DNA of 64,000 nt, taken from NCBI GenBank assembly GCA_033816765.1, contig CM066287.1:5704001-5768000 (forward strand), in the 5' to 3' direction. Position numbers and translations under genes: made by a program. Position 1 is the first letter of the stretch; the number at the start of each line of letters is the position of its first letter. Shown piece by piece: positions 43,359 through 55,242 of the stretch. Source of the DNA: Nothopassalora personata. Taxonomy: Eukaryota > Ascomycota > Dothideomycetes > Mycosphaerellales > Mycosphaerellaceae. The notes below the pieces were generated by a model that saw only the letters and a list, made by a program, of their open reading frames with translations, was not told where the DNA came from and ran no database searches.

Positions 43359-44360
43359 ATGTATGTGAACACACCCCTTGACAGCACCCTCCCTCCTCTT
43401 CCTCCACTAGCCCTATCACCTCCGCCCCTCTCTACGATCCCCTTCGCCCTCGATCCGATTCCTTCTCGCCGCGCTCCGACAGAAACTAACCGGATTCCAG
43501 CACCACCAACACAACAGCCTCCAAACACCACATCTTCAATCAATACCATCAAGTAAGTCCGATTCTTTTGAGCCGGCCTCCGATGCTTTTTAACTGGTTT
43601 CCAGCAGAAAACATGCTCTACCACTGCCTGGAGTGCGCCAACTCTGGCCGCGATTGCGTGGGCCCTGCCGTAAGACGCCTGAGTCCGACGTTTTCCAGCC
43701 GGACTCCGCTCACAAACATCCGCAGGCCGCCAATCAAGTCCGCAGCTGCGACGAGTGCCGCCGCCTTCAGAAGCGCTGCCGCCCGCTGTGAGTCGCTCTC
43801 CGACCCCTTTCGACCGGACTCCGCTAACCCCCCACACTCAGCACTCTGCCACAAGGCGTACGCGGCCTGGACCCGTGCCGGCAACGCTTCCAAGGCGTAA
43901 GTCTCCGGCCTGCGATCGTTTTCCGTCGGCTAACGCCTGAAAAGCACCAAACTCGACAATCTCAAGAAGGTCATCAAGGCTTGGCGCCCGCTCTCCAAGC
44001 TCGAGTCCGATGGTCTGCTGTCCGGGTAATTTCCACCGGTCTCCGATTGAAAACCATCGCTAACCGTCTCTCAGTCCTGTGGCTGCTGAGGTCACTGGCT
44101 CCATGGAGGGAGCCATCAACGCGCAAGCTGGCTCGTAAGTGTTGCACTCCGATTGAAAGACGTCGCTGACCGATCATTTTCCAGCGGCCCCGTCCCTCCT
44201 GCCCTCCGCCTTGGCACCCGCCGCGACATGTCTTGAGTGGTCTCCGGTGGTTTTCGCGCGGGCCGCGGTCGGGCCATCACAATGCTTTTGCCATCCCCGT
44301 ATGGGGTGGGCCGGCCTCCGCTTCTTTTTGGTCGGGCCCCGCTGCCTTTTGGTGGCATGA
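43359..44360 (+). CDS. Antisense seven-exon gene, copy C4 (reads on + strand here)
   Basis: Here the gene can be read directly. Exons: 43359-43552, 43605-43669, 43726-43787, 43842-43896, 43945-44025, 44075-44134, 44185 onward. Donors are GTAAGT, GTAAGA, GTGAGT, GTAAGT, GTAATT, GTAAGT. The first-ATG frame ends at TGA 44358-44360. The zinc-cluster frame starts at ATG 43613, and the helical frame ends at TGA 44234-44236. An alternative 5' intron (GTATGT near 43362 to CCAG near 43500) would remove the first ATG and make 43613 the start. The upstream inverted repeat is at 43251-43276 and a TATA-like AATATAT near 43296. Confidence 0.55.
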
Positions 44361-44459
44361 ATGAATGAAATTCTTTAAAACTTTTTCCTTTTCTCACGTG
44401 CTCTCAATCTGACTCCTGCTCCCAAACGCCTGTGCTCATGTCAACTGACCCGCAATCCG

Positions 44460-47400
44460 TCACTTACCTGTCGCCCTGCCCTTCTTCTTGACTTCCCATG
44501 CTTGCCTTGGTCCATCGTGCGTCATCGGGTTGCCGTGCTTTTTCTCAAAGTCGTCTGCTGCAGCTGTGTCCGCTAGATACTCCAATGGTTCCCACGTAGG
44601 CTTGTGGTATCCAGTCCATTTCACTAGGACTTCGCGTGCTTTGCCCCTCCCTTTCGCCTTGGTTCTGGCGCAGAGAATCTCCTCTACATGCCATTCCTCA
44701 TGAGATTCAATGAGGATGGGGTCCGGCTGTTTGTCGTCGATCTCCTGTCCAGGCAACGGGTCTTGGCTTGCAGGTCGCAACAAGTCTGGGTGAAAGACCG
44801 GGTGGATTCCATCGGGGATCCCTGACAATCGGATGGACAGCGGTGAGATGACCTCCGCCACCGTGTACTTTGCGTGCTTATGGTCGATACTCTTCTTCGG
44901 CCGGGTCGTAGTGTAGTTCCTTAGATCCAGCCACACCTTGTCACCGACCCGATAAATCGGCGCTGGCTTCCGATCTTTGTTGGCGCTCTCCTCTTGCTCC
45001 TGGGCGGAGTCCGCCATGCTCGCTTGGCACAGGTCCGTGATCTGCTGCATCCTTTCCACAAAGAGCGTTGCCCGTTTGGCGGCATCCAGCGACGAAGTCG
45101 TTGAGTCCGGCTGCAACTGGACGGGGAATGGCGCTTCGTAACCGTGGACGGCAAAGAAGGGGCTCATGCCTAGGCCCGCTTGGTACCGTCCGTTCAGCGC
45201 CAGCTGAGCGGTGGAGAGCCACTTTTTCCAATCGGACTGCTCGTGGTTGACATAATTCCGAAGGTACGCCTGCACTTCTTGGTTCAACCTCTCGGGCCCT
45301 CCGTCCGTTTGTGGGTGGTAGGCGGAGCTAAGTCTCTGCTTCACGCCGGTTAAACGACAGAATGTCTTCCAGAATGTGCTTGTCCAGTTCGTGCCTCTAT
45401 CGCTCGTGATGGCCTTAGGAATCCCGTAGTATCTCACCCAGCAGTCCAGGAATCTCTCGGCGCAGTCCTCCGCTTTCATGGTGGACATCGCTTCCAAGAC
45501 GACGGTCTTGCTCAGTCTGTCCTTGATTACCCACAAGCAAGTGTTTCCCTGCGACTCCGGCATGTCCGTCATGAAATCCATAGAGATCTCCTGGAAGAAA
45601 CGATCGGGTACCGGTAAAGGCTGAAGGAGTCCATGCTTTTGCTCCCTCCATACCTTATTTCTCCCACAGTGATCGCAGTTCCTCAAGAACTGTCTCACGT
45701 GCCTTGACTGTAGAGGCCAGTAAAAGTTACGTCTCAAGATAGACGCTGTGGAGTCCCTGCCTGGATGGCCGTAGACCGGTGAATCATGAACGGACTGGAT
45801 GAGCTTCGTCCGCAGGACATCGTTCTGCAATATCTCCGCGCCCGCCTCTTTGTAGTCGGCTTCCGTCGTTGCTGGGGCTCCCGGCACCCAGATTCTTCCG
45901 CGGTGCCGCAGGTGTCCGTTGTCGTCGATGCTGCAGTCACCGGCTTGTACCTTGAGCTTCACTTCGCTCGGGAGTGAACGCGCCCCGGTTCTTACTGCGT
46001 GGAGTACTGCCTGAAACGTGCTGTCTTCATCGGCGGTCTTCCTCCAGATCTCGTTCAATTCTGGATCTGTGAAGGGGCCCGATGATGCGCCCGGTGAGTC
46101 CGACGTTTTCTCGGTGGAGTCGACTCCGAATTGGGTGGCCATAATCTGGACCGATGAAACCATCGTAGCGGATGAAGGTGCATCTGCTACCACCTCGCCT
46201 CCCCCCCCTGGAGCCGGCCAATTGCGTATGGCATCCGGCCGCAAAAACCTGCGAAAACGCGACAATTTGTCGTCCTGGCCGAGCGTATCCTGCTCCCTCC
46301 GTGACAATGCATCCGGCACAATTGCCTCGGCGCCCGGCCTGTATACCAGGGTAAACTGAAACAACGCGATGTGCTCCACCCACCTGATCTGCCTCTCAGA
46401 CAACTGCCTCTTTGTCATAAAGTACTCAAGGTTCTTGTGGTCCGTCCAAATTGTAAAGGGACCACACGTTTTCAGCTCGGGGGCCCACTCTTTGAGGCAG
46501 GAGACTACTGCGAGCATCTCTTTGTCATGGATGTCGTAGTTAATCTCAGCCTTATTCAGTTTCTTCGAGTAGAACCCTACCGGCTTCACTACCCCGTCCT
46601 TTTCTTGCAGGAGAGCGCCACCCAGGGCAAATCCACTGCAGTCCGTCTCCAAAAAGGTGGGAAGCTCCGGGTTCCAATGGGCCAGCACAGGAGCTTCACA
46701 GTACTTCTTCTTCAGGGCCTGAAAGGCGTCCTCCTGACGTTTCCCCCAGGAGAACGGCGTTTTCTTTCCCGTCAGCGACGTCAAGGGTTCGGCCAACTTC
46801 GAGTAGTTGGGGATGAACATCCTGTAGTAATTCGCGAACCCGAGGAAACGACGCACTTCTTTCTGAGTGACGGGCGTCTTCCAGTCCCGTACGGCATCCA
46901 CCTTTTCCGGGTCTGGTCCCACCCCCTTTCCGTCGGCGTGGACGATGAACCCTAGGTACTTGATCTTCTTCTGTGCGAACTCGCATTTACCTGGATCTAA
47001 GAACAGGCCTCCGTCCCAAAGCTTATGGAGAACGATGCGAACCTTCTTGAAGTGGTCCTCCTTCGACCCATCCGAGTAGATCACTACGTCATCAGCGTAT
47101 GCAGAGGCGAAGTCGTCCAGGTGTTCCCGCAGCAAACTGTTAATATACCGTTGGAAAGTTGCCGGCGCCCCGGACAAACCAAACGGACACACCAACCACT
47201 CCCACAGGCCAAATCTCGTTCTAAACGCGGTCTTGTACTCCTCGCCTCTTGCCATCCGGAGATGGTGGAACGCGGCAACTACGTCCACCTTCGTCATCCA
47301 TCTGGCTCCCGTTAGATTTCGGATGGTCTCCGGGATCAAAGGCAGCGGGTAGCGATCTTGCTTCGTAATCGCGTTCAGCGCCCTATAATCGCAGCAAAAG

Positions 47401-49439
47401 CGTAGTCCTCCTCCGGGCTTCTTCACAAACAGGACGGGGGCCGCCGCTTCTGAGGTGGAGGGACGGATGTATCCCTTGCGATGCAGCTCGGTTAGCGACT
47501 TGCGTAGCACCAGCAGCTCGTCTTTCGACATGCTATACAACGGTCCCCAGGGCAGTGGCTCCTGCGATCCGTCTGGTTTCGTCCGGATCTCGATCCTGTG
47601 GTCAAGTTCCCCACGATGGGGCGCGAGCTTGTCGGCTTCCCGCGTGGAAAAGAGTGGGATCATGTCCCAAAGTTCCGGAGGCAGCTTCATTTTGAGCTCC
47701 TCCCTCGTGGGCGGTTCCTTCTTGCTCAGGGCTTTCTTGATGTCCTCCACGGTTGCCGCGGCGATCGTAGCAAAACGTTCGCCCGCCTCGCGTTCTTTAT
47801 GGTTGCGTCCTTCGGGCACCCATTTCTTTGCCAAACCGTGGTAGTACCGGTGCTTTTCTGGCGCAGTTCGGATTTGATTGTGCGCTTTCCAAGGGTTCCC
47901 CAGAATCATCGGGAAGTCCAAGTCGGGCACGACGTATGCGTACACGACCTCGTGGATGCCGGCGATTTCCATGTGGAAAGCAACTACTCCTTCAATCGAG
48001 TTTCGCATCGCTTTGGTGAACCCTGTAGCCTTGCGGCTCTCGTTGCTGACATACGTGAGACCGAGTCCTTTCGCTAGGTCTCCGTTAATTACAGCATAAC
48101 ACATGCATCCTTCATCGATAAGGGCAAACGTGCCGTAACTTTCGTTCAGGAGTACGTCGGTATATACAAGGTTCCCGTTCATAGAACTCTTGGCAGCGTT
48201 CCACCCCTTTACCAGTGCTTCTTTGTCTCCTGGTGCTGGCTTTCGCCCAGGAGCTAGTCTTTTCCCAAACCCGTCGTCTTCCAGGATCGGCGCAACTGAG
48301 GCTGCGTTGATCTTGGTGGGGTTGACTGCTGCGGCGTACGGACATTCCTTCACTCGATGCCCGCTCGCTCCGCAACGGAAACAGAGCTGTTCTTGGCGCC
48401 TTCGATCTCTCTCAGCGGTGTCGACCCATTTCGCTCTCTGCTTCCCCTTGTCCTCCTTCCGGTCTCCACGACTTCTAGAGCGGCCTCCGTTCGTTCGGGT
48501 TGGTGCCATGATGGTGTCACCATCATGGTCCACCCGGGTAACGGTAGGTCCCGCAAAAGAACGAGTGGTAACCGTGGTGGTCGCACTGGAGTCCTTGTTG
48601 TTGTCCTTCCACTTCTTGTGGGCTATTCTAAACTGGTCTGTGTCCTCGAGGTTGGTCATGATCCGCTTAACCTCCTCTGCGAACTCGTAGTAATCCTCCT
48701 TTTTCGGCATGGCTGCCGTATACATTCTGGCGGGATTCGAGAAGGTGTTGCGGAGGTAGCCGATCTTCGCGTCATTGCTCCAGTCTTCTCCGCCGGCGGT
48801 CAACAGGAGTCCGTCGAATTTCATCTGGTGATCGTGCCACGGTTGTCCGTTCACGTGTCTAATCTTGGTGAGTTGTTCTAGAGCCTTGGCGCGTTCGTTG
48901 CTATCGCCAAAGACCTTTTCGAGTTGCGCAAAGAAAGCAACGGGGTCCTTCCCAAGTTCACCGTCTCCCTTGTCCCAGAAGTGCCGCATCCTCGTGCGCT
49001 CCCTCGCTAGCAACGTGTCGTTGATCGCGTCCCAGTAGAATTCATTGGAGAGCGTCGGTTTCAGTGCGGAACGCACCCTGAAGGAACTTTTCAACCTTAG
49101 GAAGTAGTCCCTGAATGTTTCGGCTTTGCCATCCCATGAGGGCGGGTTCCAGCCTCTGGGACCCGACGGTTCTCCGCCGCTGCGCGGCGCGTTCGCGGCG
49201 GCATTCAGCGTCTGCAGCAACTGTCTCATTAGGTCACCAGTAGACGCGTCGTCCGGAACTGGTAGTGAGACTGCAGGGGTTGACTGACGTCGAGCGTCTT
49301 CCGACTCTTTCAAGGCGGCGCGCGTTGCAATCAGTTCGGCCTGCATCTCTTCCTGTCGCTGGTACAATTGCTCGAGCATAAGCTGAAAATTTTCATTCGA
49401 GGCACCAACCCCGGGGTTCTCGCTACCCGACGACGCCAT
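44460..49439 (-). CDS. Chromovirus polyprotein, copy C4
   Basis: Identical to the C1 product and intact. Confidence 0.95.
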   Translation of the reverse strand: MASSGSENPGVGASNENFQLMLEQLYQRQEEMQAELIATRAALKESEDARRQSTPAVSLPVPDDASTGDLMRQLLQTLNAAANAPRSGGEPSGPRGWNPPSWDGKAETFRDYFLRLKSSFRVRSALKPTLSNEFYWDAINDTLLARERTRMRHFWDKGDGELGKDPVAFFAQLEKVFGDSNERAKALEQLTKIRHVNGQPWHDHQMKFDGLLLTAGGEDWSNDAKIGYLRNTFSNPARMYTAAMPKKEDYYEFAEEVKRIMTNLEDTDQFRIAHKKWKDNNKDSSATTTVTTRSFAGPTVTRVDHDGDTIMAPTRTNGGRSRSRGDRKEDKGKQRAKWVDTAERDRRRQEQLCFRCGASGHRVKECPYAAAVNPTKINAASVAPILEDDGFGKRLAPGRKPAPGDKEALVKGWNAAKSSMNGNLVYTDVLLNESYGTFALIDEGCMCYAVINGDLAKGLGLTYVSNESRKATGFTKAMRNSIEGVVAFHMEIAGIHEVVYAYVVPDLDFPMILGNPWKAHNQIRTAPEKHRYYHGLAKKWVPEGRNHKEREAGERFATIAAATVEDIKKALSKKEPPTREELKMKLPPELWDMIPLFSTREADKLAPHRGELDHRIEIRTKPDGSQEPLPWGPLYSMSKDELLVLRKSLTELHRKGYIRPSTSEAAAPVLFVKKPGGGLRFCCDYRALNAITKQDRYPLPLIPETIRNLTGARWMTKVDVVAAFHHLRMARGEEYKTAFRTRFGLWEWLVCPFGLSGAPATFQRYINSLLREHLDDFASAYADDVVIYSDGSKEDHFKKVRIVLHKLWDGGLFLDPGKCEFAQKKIKYLGFIVHADGKGVGPDPEKVDAVRDWKTPVTQKEVRRFLGFANYYRMFIPNYSKLAEPLTSLTGKKTPFSWGKRQEDAFQALKKKYCEAPVLAHWNPELPTFLETDCSGFALGGALLQEKDGVVKPVGFYSKKLNKAEINYDIHDKEMLAVVSCLKEWAPELKTCGPFTIWTDHKNLEYFMTKRQLSERQIRWVEHIALFQFTLVYRPGAEAIVPDALSRREQDTLGQDDKLSRFRRFLRPDAIRNWPAPGGGGEVVADAPSSATMVSSVQIMATQFGVDSTEKTSDSPGASSGPFTDPELNEIWRKTADEDSTFQAVLHAVRTGARSLPSEVKLKVQAGDCSIDDNGHLRHRGRIWVPGAPATTEADYKEAGAEILQNDVLRTKLIQSVHDSPVYGHPGRDSTASILRRNFYWPLQSRHVRQFLRNCDHCGRNKVWREQKHGLLQPLPVPDRFFQEISMDFMTDMPESQGNTCLWVIKDRLSKTVVLEAMSTMKAEDCAERFLDCWVRYYGIPKAITSDRGTNWTSTFWKTFCRLTGVKQRLSSAYHPQTDGGPERLNQEVQAYLRNYVNHEQSDWKKWLSTAQLALNGRYQAGLGMSPFFAVHGYEAPFPVQLQPDSTTSSLDAAKRATLFVERMQQITDLCQASMADSAQEQEESANKDRKPAPIYRVGDKVWLDLRNYTTTRPKKSIDHKHAKYTVAEVISPLSIRLSGIPDGIHPVFHPDLLRPASQDPLPGQEIDDKQPDPILIESHEEWHVEEILCARTKAKGRGKAREVLVKWTGYHKPTWEPLEYLADTAAADDFEKKHGNPMTHDGPRQAWEVKKKGRATGK

Positions 49440-50158
49440 CACGTATTCCGTCTCTTTGATGGCGGGTGCCTGGTTGATTCGAATGGATCGAACTTAATGT
49501 CACGGGTGAACGACGTGTACACTGAGGTTCTGTGTGGTATGCAATAAGTTCGATACAGAAGAAGGAGAAAACCGAGCGAAGCCCGGAACAAAGAAAACGG
49601 AGTCAGGTCCGCACGGGCTCAGCCCGTGCCAAGATGCAAGGGCTCGCCCCTTACAATATCGAGTACTAGGGTAGTGTTATTATCTCGTTCTAGGGCTAGT
49701 CTTAAAAGAGAGATAAGTTAAGTCACGTAGCGGTATTATTCTTTAGAGAGGCTAAAGTAAGCTAAGCGAAGATGAATAATAGGAATAAGAGTTGTATTCC
49801 GATTAGTGAGATAGTAACATGAGTTGAACGCATTAGAACTATAAGGGTTTCTAGCGTTCCTAAATACAAAGGAGATAGAGCGTTTACTCTCCGTGCTCTC
49901 TATGCTCTCCATACTCTCTCGAGATTACCGAGATTAACGAGATTAAGGAGATCACTTTAGTTACTCTCTTAGTTCCTTAGTTTTATTCCTACGGGTGAGA
50001 GAGCACTTCTCGGGCGGAAGCGCCTACCAATTGTAGAGGTCTAATTAGTTAGCTTCCTTTAGCCCTAGATTAGAACCGTAACACCATCCCCCTTTTAGCC
50101 TAGCTCTGTCCTAGAGCTTTATAAGTTATGTTGTACTTCCTTTTCGTGTCTCGTAACG

Positions 50159-50707
50159 ATGTCTTCTTCCTCCTAATCCAAATCTACCGCTCGCCGTAAG
50201 AAGAAAGCCTAGTAGATCTTTCGTAACGGCGATACCGCGATGCGTCCGTGTAATTCTTATTAAAAGGAGGGCCGTGTGTGCAAGGTGCACATCTTATCTA
50301 GTCGCTGTTCCGAGTACTAGTAGCGGAATCTAAAGAGTTGTAATGCGAGGGTAACCGAGGGCAAGTAGAAGCGCTTATCGCTTTAGCGGAAGAAATTGTT
50401 ATAGGAACTAGATACCGCGAAGAGGATTCTTAGTAAAAGATAGGATGCCTTAATAGAAGCGTATACAAAGGAAATGCGCCTTCGTAAGCAATTAGATACG
50501 GTTAATTAGAAGGTTGCGGAGGGTCGTTCATTAGAAGATCGGTTGTTACTAGACGAGGATCTAGGGGCGTAGGAGTACGCTATAGTAGACGCGGATCCTA
50601 GTGCTCCTAATCTGTCCTTGTCTCCTTAGACCTAGAGTGCTGTCGAAGATCTTCCGGACGACTTCTAGCTTTCTCCTTCTAGCGAGACGGTACCGTCGGT
50701 AGCTTAG
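50159..50707 (+). pseudogene. GypR antisense zinc-cluster fossil, copy 4
   Basis: Same as 10065-10613, readable on the plus strand here. The two CX2CX6C-type halves (second with seven spacing residues) lie at about 50249-50338, each with one Cys codon changed to Tyr; the coiled coil follows. Confidence 0.68.
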
Positions 50708-50762
50708 CCGTCTCCTTCGTAAGGGTATTTATTTATAAGTTATGTCCCTATTCTTATTAATC

Positions 50763-50836
50763 GGCTAGGTAGCTTAGTAGTAGAGCGCAAGCTGTCTATA
50801 CTCTTAAGGTCGTAGGTTCGATTCCTACTCTAGTCG
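50763..50836 (+). tRNA. tRNA-like sequence, GypR copy 4
   Basis: Same as 9936-10009, plus strand. B box GGTTCGATTCC is intact. Confidence 0.42.
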
Positions 50837-52099
50837 TCCGTTTACTTAAAAGTTACTATGTCTTATAGTGTAGTTACTTCTAAGCAAGCGCCGTTTTGAT
50901 ACTCCCGAATCTTCTACTAACAGTTTCGTAGGTTTTCTTTTAGTTCCTAGGTATTTTCTAATTCGTTGTATCCCTTCTATTTAATAAGGTATCGCTAACC
51001 CTTTTTATCTAGGATTTTTTCGACTTCAAATTCGTTTTCTGCTTCCGGCTCGAAATGGAAGCTCTCTTAGTAAGGTGTTCTAGCGTCTACGGGTTCTAGC
51101 TTAGAGATATAGAAGACTAGGTAGATTTTTGCGTTAGGTGGTAGTCGTAGTCGATAGTTAACTAGTCCTACGACTTTGTCGATTAAAAATGGTCCGACCT
51201 TAACGTGATCTAGTTTCTTAGTCTGTCTTCTTGTTCTTAAGTTTTTTATAAGGAGATAGACCTTATCTCCCTTTTTTAGTAGAGGTGCCATTTTTCTCGT
51301 GTCCTACCGTTATTAAGATAGTTTTCGTTATACATCTTCGATCGCCTTGCGTGTTTCTTTATGTACTTCCTTAAGAGTATCCGTCGTTACGATTACTCTC
51401 TCGGCCTGTAGATGGGATCTAGGTGTTCCGAATAGGTTAGGATCTTTACTAAAGTTCGCATAAAATAGCGTCGTTAAAGTTATCTCCGATTTGTAGTTGT
51501 TTAGTGCAATCTGCGCCATTAGTAGTAATGAAACCCAGTTGTCTTATGCATAGTTAATGTAGTGTCGTAGGTATTGTTCTAGCGTTTAATTCATCCTTTC
51601 GGTTTGTCCGTCTATCTCCGGATAATATACTGTTAATAGCTTATATTTAATTCCGATCGTTTCTATAAGCGTCTTCTAGTAGTTTAATGTAAATAGCTTG
51701 TCTCTGTCCGTTATAAACGCTTAAGGGAATCCATAGAATCGGATAAGTCTATCTAGTACGAGGTATCCGAGCTACTCTACATTATACGTTTCTAATGTAG
51801 GAATAAAGTATACGTATTTCGTAAGTCTATTAATCATAACTAGTATTATGTCGTATGGTTGTTTCGTAACTTGATCTCTTAACGGTGGGAGTTTCGTAAT
51901 AAAGTCTATTATAACTTCGTCCTATGGTTTCGTCGGTAGTGTCCTAAACTGTAGGTGACCGTATTTTACATGTCTCGTAGCCTTGTTTCGTTAGTAGTGT
52001 ACGCATTGTTTAATGTAGCGTAACACCTTAAGTCTTATCTATAGAAAGGAGAAACTGCGCTGTATTAGGTCCATAGTTTTTTGAGTTCTAGGGTGTCTA

Positions 52100-53379
52100 T
52101 GACACGGACAAGACAGCAACAGGGCGCAAACGTGTATTAGCCTTAGTATCGAGTAAGTTCTACGAAGAAGAGAAGTAAGAAGTCGCGAGAAGCGCGTGAT
52201 AAGATCGGGCCCGAGGTCACGTGACACCGAAGTGCGTCTGTGCAAAGGTAAACCGTGACACCACCCCCCCTCTCAAACCGCCGTACGCCCTCGTACGCGT
52301 GAATCAATCGCAATGGGGTATATCCATCGCCATTACCCAATTCAATCCAATCCAATGTATATCTTGCCGCAGCAAGCCTTAAGCGAAGACAGTATCACAC
52401 CGCAGTGTGCCTTGTGTCCACCAACTGTATATCAAGCCTCAGCTTGCCTCAAGTTGTATCTGCGAAGACAGTATCACACCGCAGTGTGCCTTGTGTCCAC
52501 CAACTGTATATCAAGCCTCAGCTTGCCTCAAGTTGTATCTGGCGAAGACAGTATCACACCGCAGTGTGGCCTTGTGTCCACCAACTGTATATCAAGCCTC
52601 AGCTTGCCTCAAGTTGTATCTGCAAAGACAGTATCACACCGCAGTGTGCCTTGTGTCCACCAACTGTATATCAAGCCTCAGCTTGCCTCAAGTTGTATCT
52701 GCGAAGGACAGTATCTTCGTTACGACGAAGAGAAACTAAGACTCTCTCTCTCGAAAAATACAAGCCTCAAGCGGAAGACAGTATCACACCGCAGTGTGCC
52801 TTGTTGTCCACCAACTGTATATCAAGCTCAGCTTGCCTCAAGTTGTATCTGCGCTCCGCCGGTGCTCCTCTTGCTGACGAGCCTGCTCAGCACCATCTCG
52901 GCCCTGAGTCTCGTCTTGTGTCTCTTGCGCCATCTTGCGCAGTCGTTCTACACCCTGGGTGTCGTCGAAATCCGGATTCCACTCTGACTCGTCTTCCACC
53001 TCACGTTGTCCTTCGGTTAGTGTGCCGTTCTGTCGTTGGCGCGCGTCGCGGAGGAACTTCTTCGTGAGTAGGTTAAGGTTCAGGTGGGAATGAATTAGGA
53101 TTCGTCTGCTCCGAGTGTCGTCTGGTTTGCGGCCATTCGGACTCGGTGTCGCACGCGCGTTTCTGTGCACACGTGGTCGGGGTGATCGCTTGCGGCGATC
53201 GAGCGCGGTAGAACTTAATGACACGGACAAGACAGCAACAGGGCGCAACGTGTATTAGCCTTAGTATCGAGTAAGTTCTACGAAGAAGAGAAGTAAGAAG
53301 GTCGCGAGAAGCGCGTGATAAGATCGGGCCCGAGGTCACGTGACACCGAAGTGCGTCTGTGCAAAGGTAAACCGTGACA
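52100..53379 (-). mobile_element. SE copy 6, inverted, with many single-base indels
   Basis: LTRs 52100-52260 (clean) and 53219-53379 (one insertion, one deletion). The interior has extra or missing single bases, for example near 52531, 52567, 52705, 52773, 52803, 52826 and 53084. The indels look like sequencing error, since no other SE copy shares them. Confidence 0.88.
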
Positions 53380-53724
53380 GTTGTTACTAGTTCGAGTTTC
53401 GCCTTAGTCTCCGCCGCCGTCTTATCTTATGCGAGGATAGTAGCATCGTCTATCCATCCTACTAATATAAGGCCTACCCTCGCCGTTTTCTTTAAATAAG
53501 TCGGCATTAAAGATAATAAAAAGCGGTAGTAACAGCGGTAAGCCTTATGGTATGCCTACTAATATATCCGCCTCCGGTGCTATGTAGTCCGGTAGTCGAA
53601 GTGTAGTGCGTCTACCGCTAAGGAAGCTCGCTATCTAGCTAGCTATGTTACCGCCGAGTCGTCGCTTCTTAAGGTTATGAATTAATCGTTAGTAGGAGAC
53701 GTAATCGAAAGCTCCCTTAATATC
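53380..53724 (-). pseudogene. LINE reverse transcriptase fragment, inverted unit 2
   Basis: As 17827-18170 with one extra T near 53487. Confidence 0.78.
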
Positions 53725-54139
53725 TGTCACGGGTGAACGACGTGTACACTGAGGTTCTGTGTGGTATGCAATAAGTTCGATACAGAAGAAGGAGAAAACC
53801 GAGCGAAGCCCGGAACAAAGAAAACGGGAGTCAGGTCCGCACGGGCTCAGCCCGTGCCAAGATGCAAGGGCTCGCCCCTTACATTACCCCCCCTCTCCCC
53901 TCCGCCGCCTGCAGCGTCTCCTCCGCCTGCTTGTTGTCGCCGTCGACAGGCCGTGCCTTCATTGTCGGGGTCCCGCCGTCGCTGTGTTGTGGTATTGTTG
54001 CCTAGGTGAGTGTGAGGTTTCGTGTTGTTACCCATGTGACAATGGCTATTGTCACATGTGAACAATAGGACTCCAGATATATCTACCGGACAGCTTCCTC
54101 TTTTTTTTCTTTTTTTTTTGCTCGGCAACCATTAAGCGA

Positions 54140-55144
54140 ATGTATGTGAACACACCCCTTGACAGCACCCTCCCTCCTCTTCCTCCACTAGCCCTATCAC
54201 CTCCGCCCCTCTCTACGATCCCCCTTCGCCCTCGATCCGATTCCTTCTCGCCGCGCTCCGACAGAAACTAACCGGATTCCAGCACCACCAACACAACAGC
54301 CTCCAAACACCACATCTTCAATCAATACCATCAAGTAAGTCCGATTCTTTTGAGCCGGCCTCCGATGCTTTTTAACTGGTTTCCAGCAGAAAACATGCTC
54401 TACCACTGCCTGGAGTGCGCCAACTCTGGCCGCGATTGCGTGGGGCCCTGCCGTAAGACGCCTGAGTCCGACGTTTTCCAGCCGGACTCCGCTCACAAAC
54501 ATCCGCAGGCCGCCAATCAAGTCCGGCAGCTGCGACGAGTGCCGCCGCCTTCAGAAGCGCTGCCGCCCGCTGTGAGTCGCTCTCCGACCCCTTTCGACCG
54601 GACTCCGCTAACCCCCCACACTCAGCACTCTGCCACAAGGCGTACGCGGCCTGGACCCGTGCCGGCAACGCTTCCAAGGCGTAAGTCTCCGGCCTGCGAT
54701 CGTTTTCCGTCGGCTAACGCCTGAAAAGCACCAAACTCGACAATCTCAAGAAGGTCATCAAGGCTTGGCGCCCGCTCTCCCAAGCTCGAGTCCGATGGTC
54801 TGCTGTCCGGGTAATTTCCACCGGTCTCGATTGAAAACCATCGCTAACCGTCTCTCAGTCCTGTGGCTGCTGAGGTCACTGGCTCCATGGATGGGAGCCA
54901 TCAACGCGCAAGCTGGCTCGTAAGTGTTGCACTCCGATTGAAAGACGTCGCTGACCGATCATTTTCCAGCGGCCCCGTCCTCCTGCCCTCCGCCTTGGCA
55001 CCCGCCGCGACATGTCTTGAGTGGTCTCCGGTGGTTTTCGCGCGGGCCGCGGTCGGGCCATCACAATGCTTTTGCCATCCCCGTATGGGGTGGGCCGGCC
55101 TCCGCTTCTTTTTGGTCGGGCCCCGCTGCCTTTTGGTGGCATGA
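54140..55144 (+). pseudogene. Antisense seven-exon gene, copy C5, disrupted
   Basis: Same exon layout as 43359-44360 but with single-base gains or losses near 54220, 54443, 54524, 54780, 54828, 54890 and 54979. They hit exons and introns alike, so they are probably sequence errors rather than decay. Confidence 0.5.
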
Positions 55145-55242
55145 ATGAATGAAATTCTTTAAACTTTTTCCTTTTCTCACGTGCTCTCAATCTGACTCCT
55201 GCTCCCAAACGCCTGTGCTCATGTCAACTGACCCGCAATCCG

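Larger units (their letters stand above)
42941..49660 (-). mobile_element. Chromovirus copy C4 (inverted)
   Basis: Element 42946-49655, LTRs 42946-43103 and 49498-49655, flanked by ATATC (GATAT on the element strand) at both edges. Confidence 0.95.
49675..52099 (-). mobile_element. GypR copy 4 (inverted)
   Basis: 3' LTR 49675-50083 and integrase/chromodomain pseudogene 50863-52099. Carries the A-type variant (T at 50967 on the plus strand) like copy 1. One small difference, TTTTTTGAG against TTTTTGAAG, lies near 52080. Confidence 0.85.

Noticed and set aside
52838..53248. 136-codon minus-strand protein in SE copy 6
   Set aside because: Exists only because indels remove stops present in every other SE copy.
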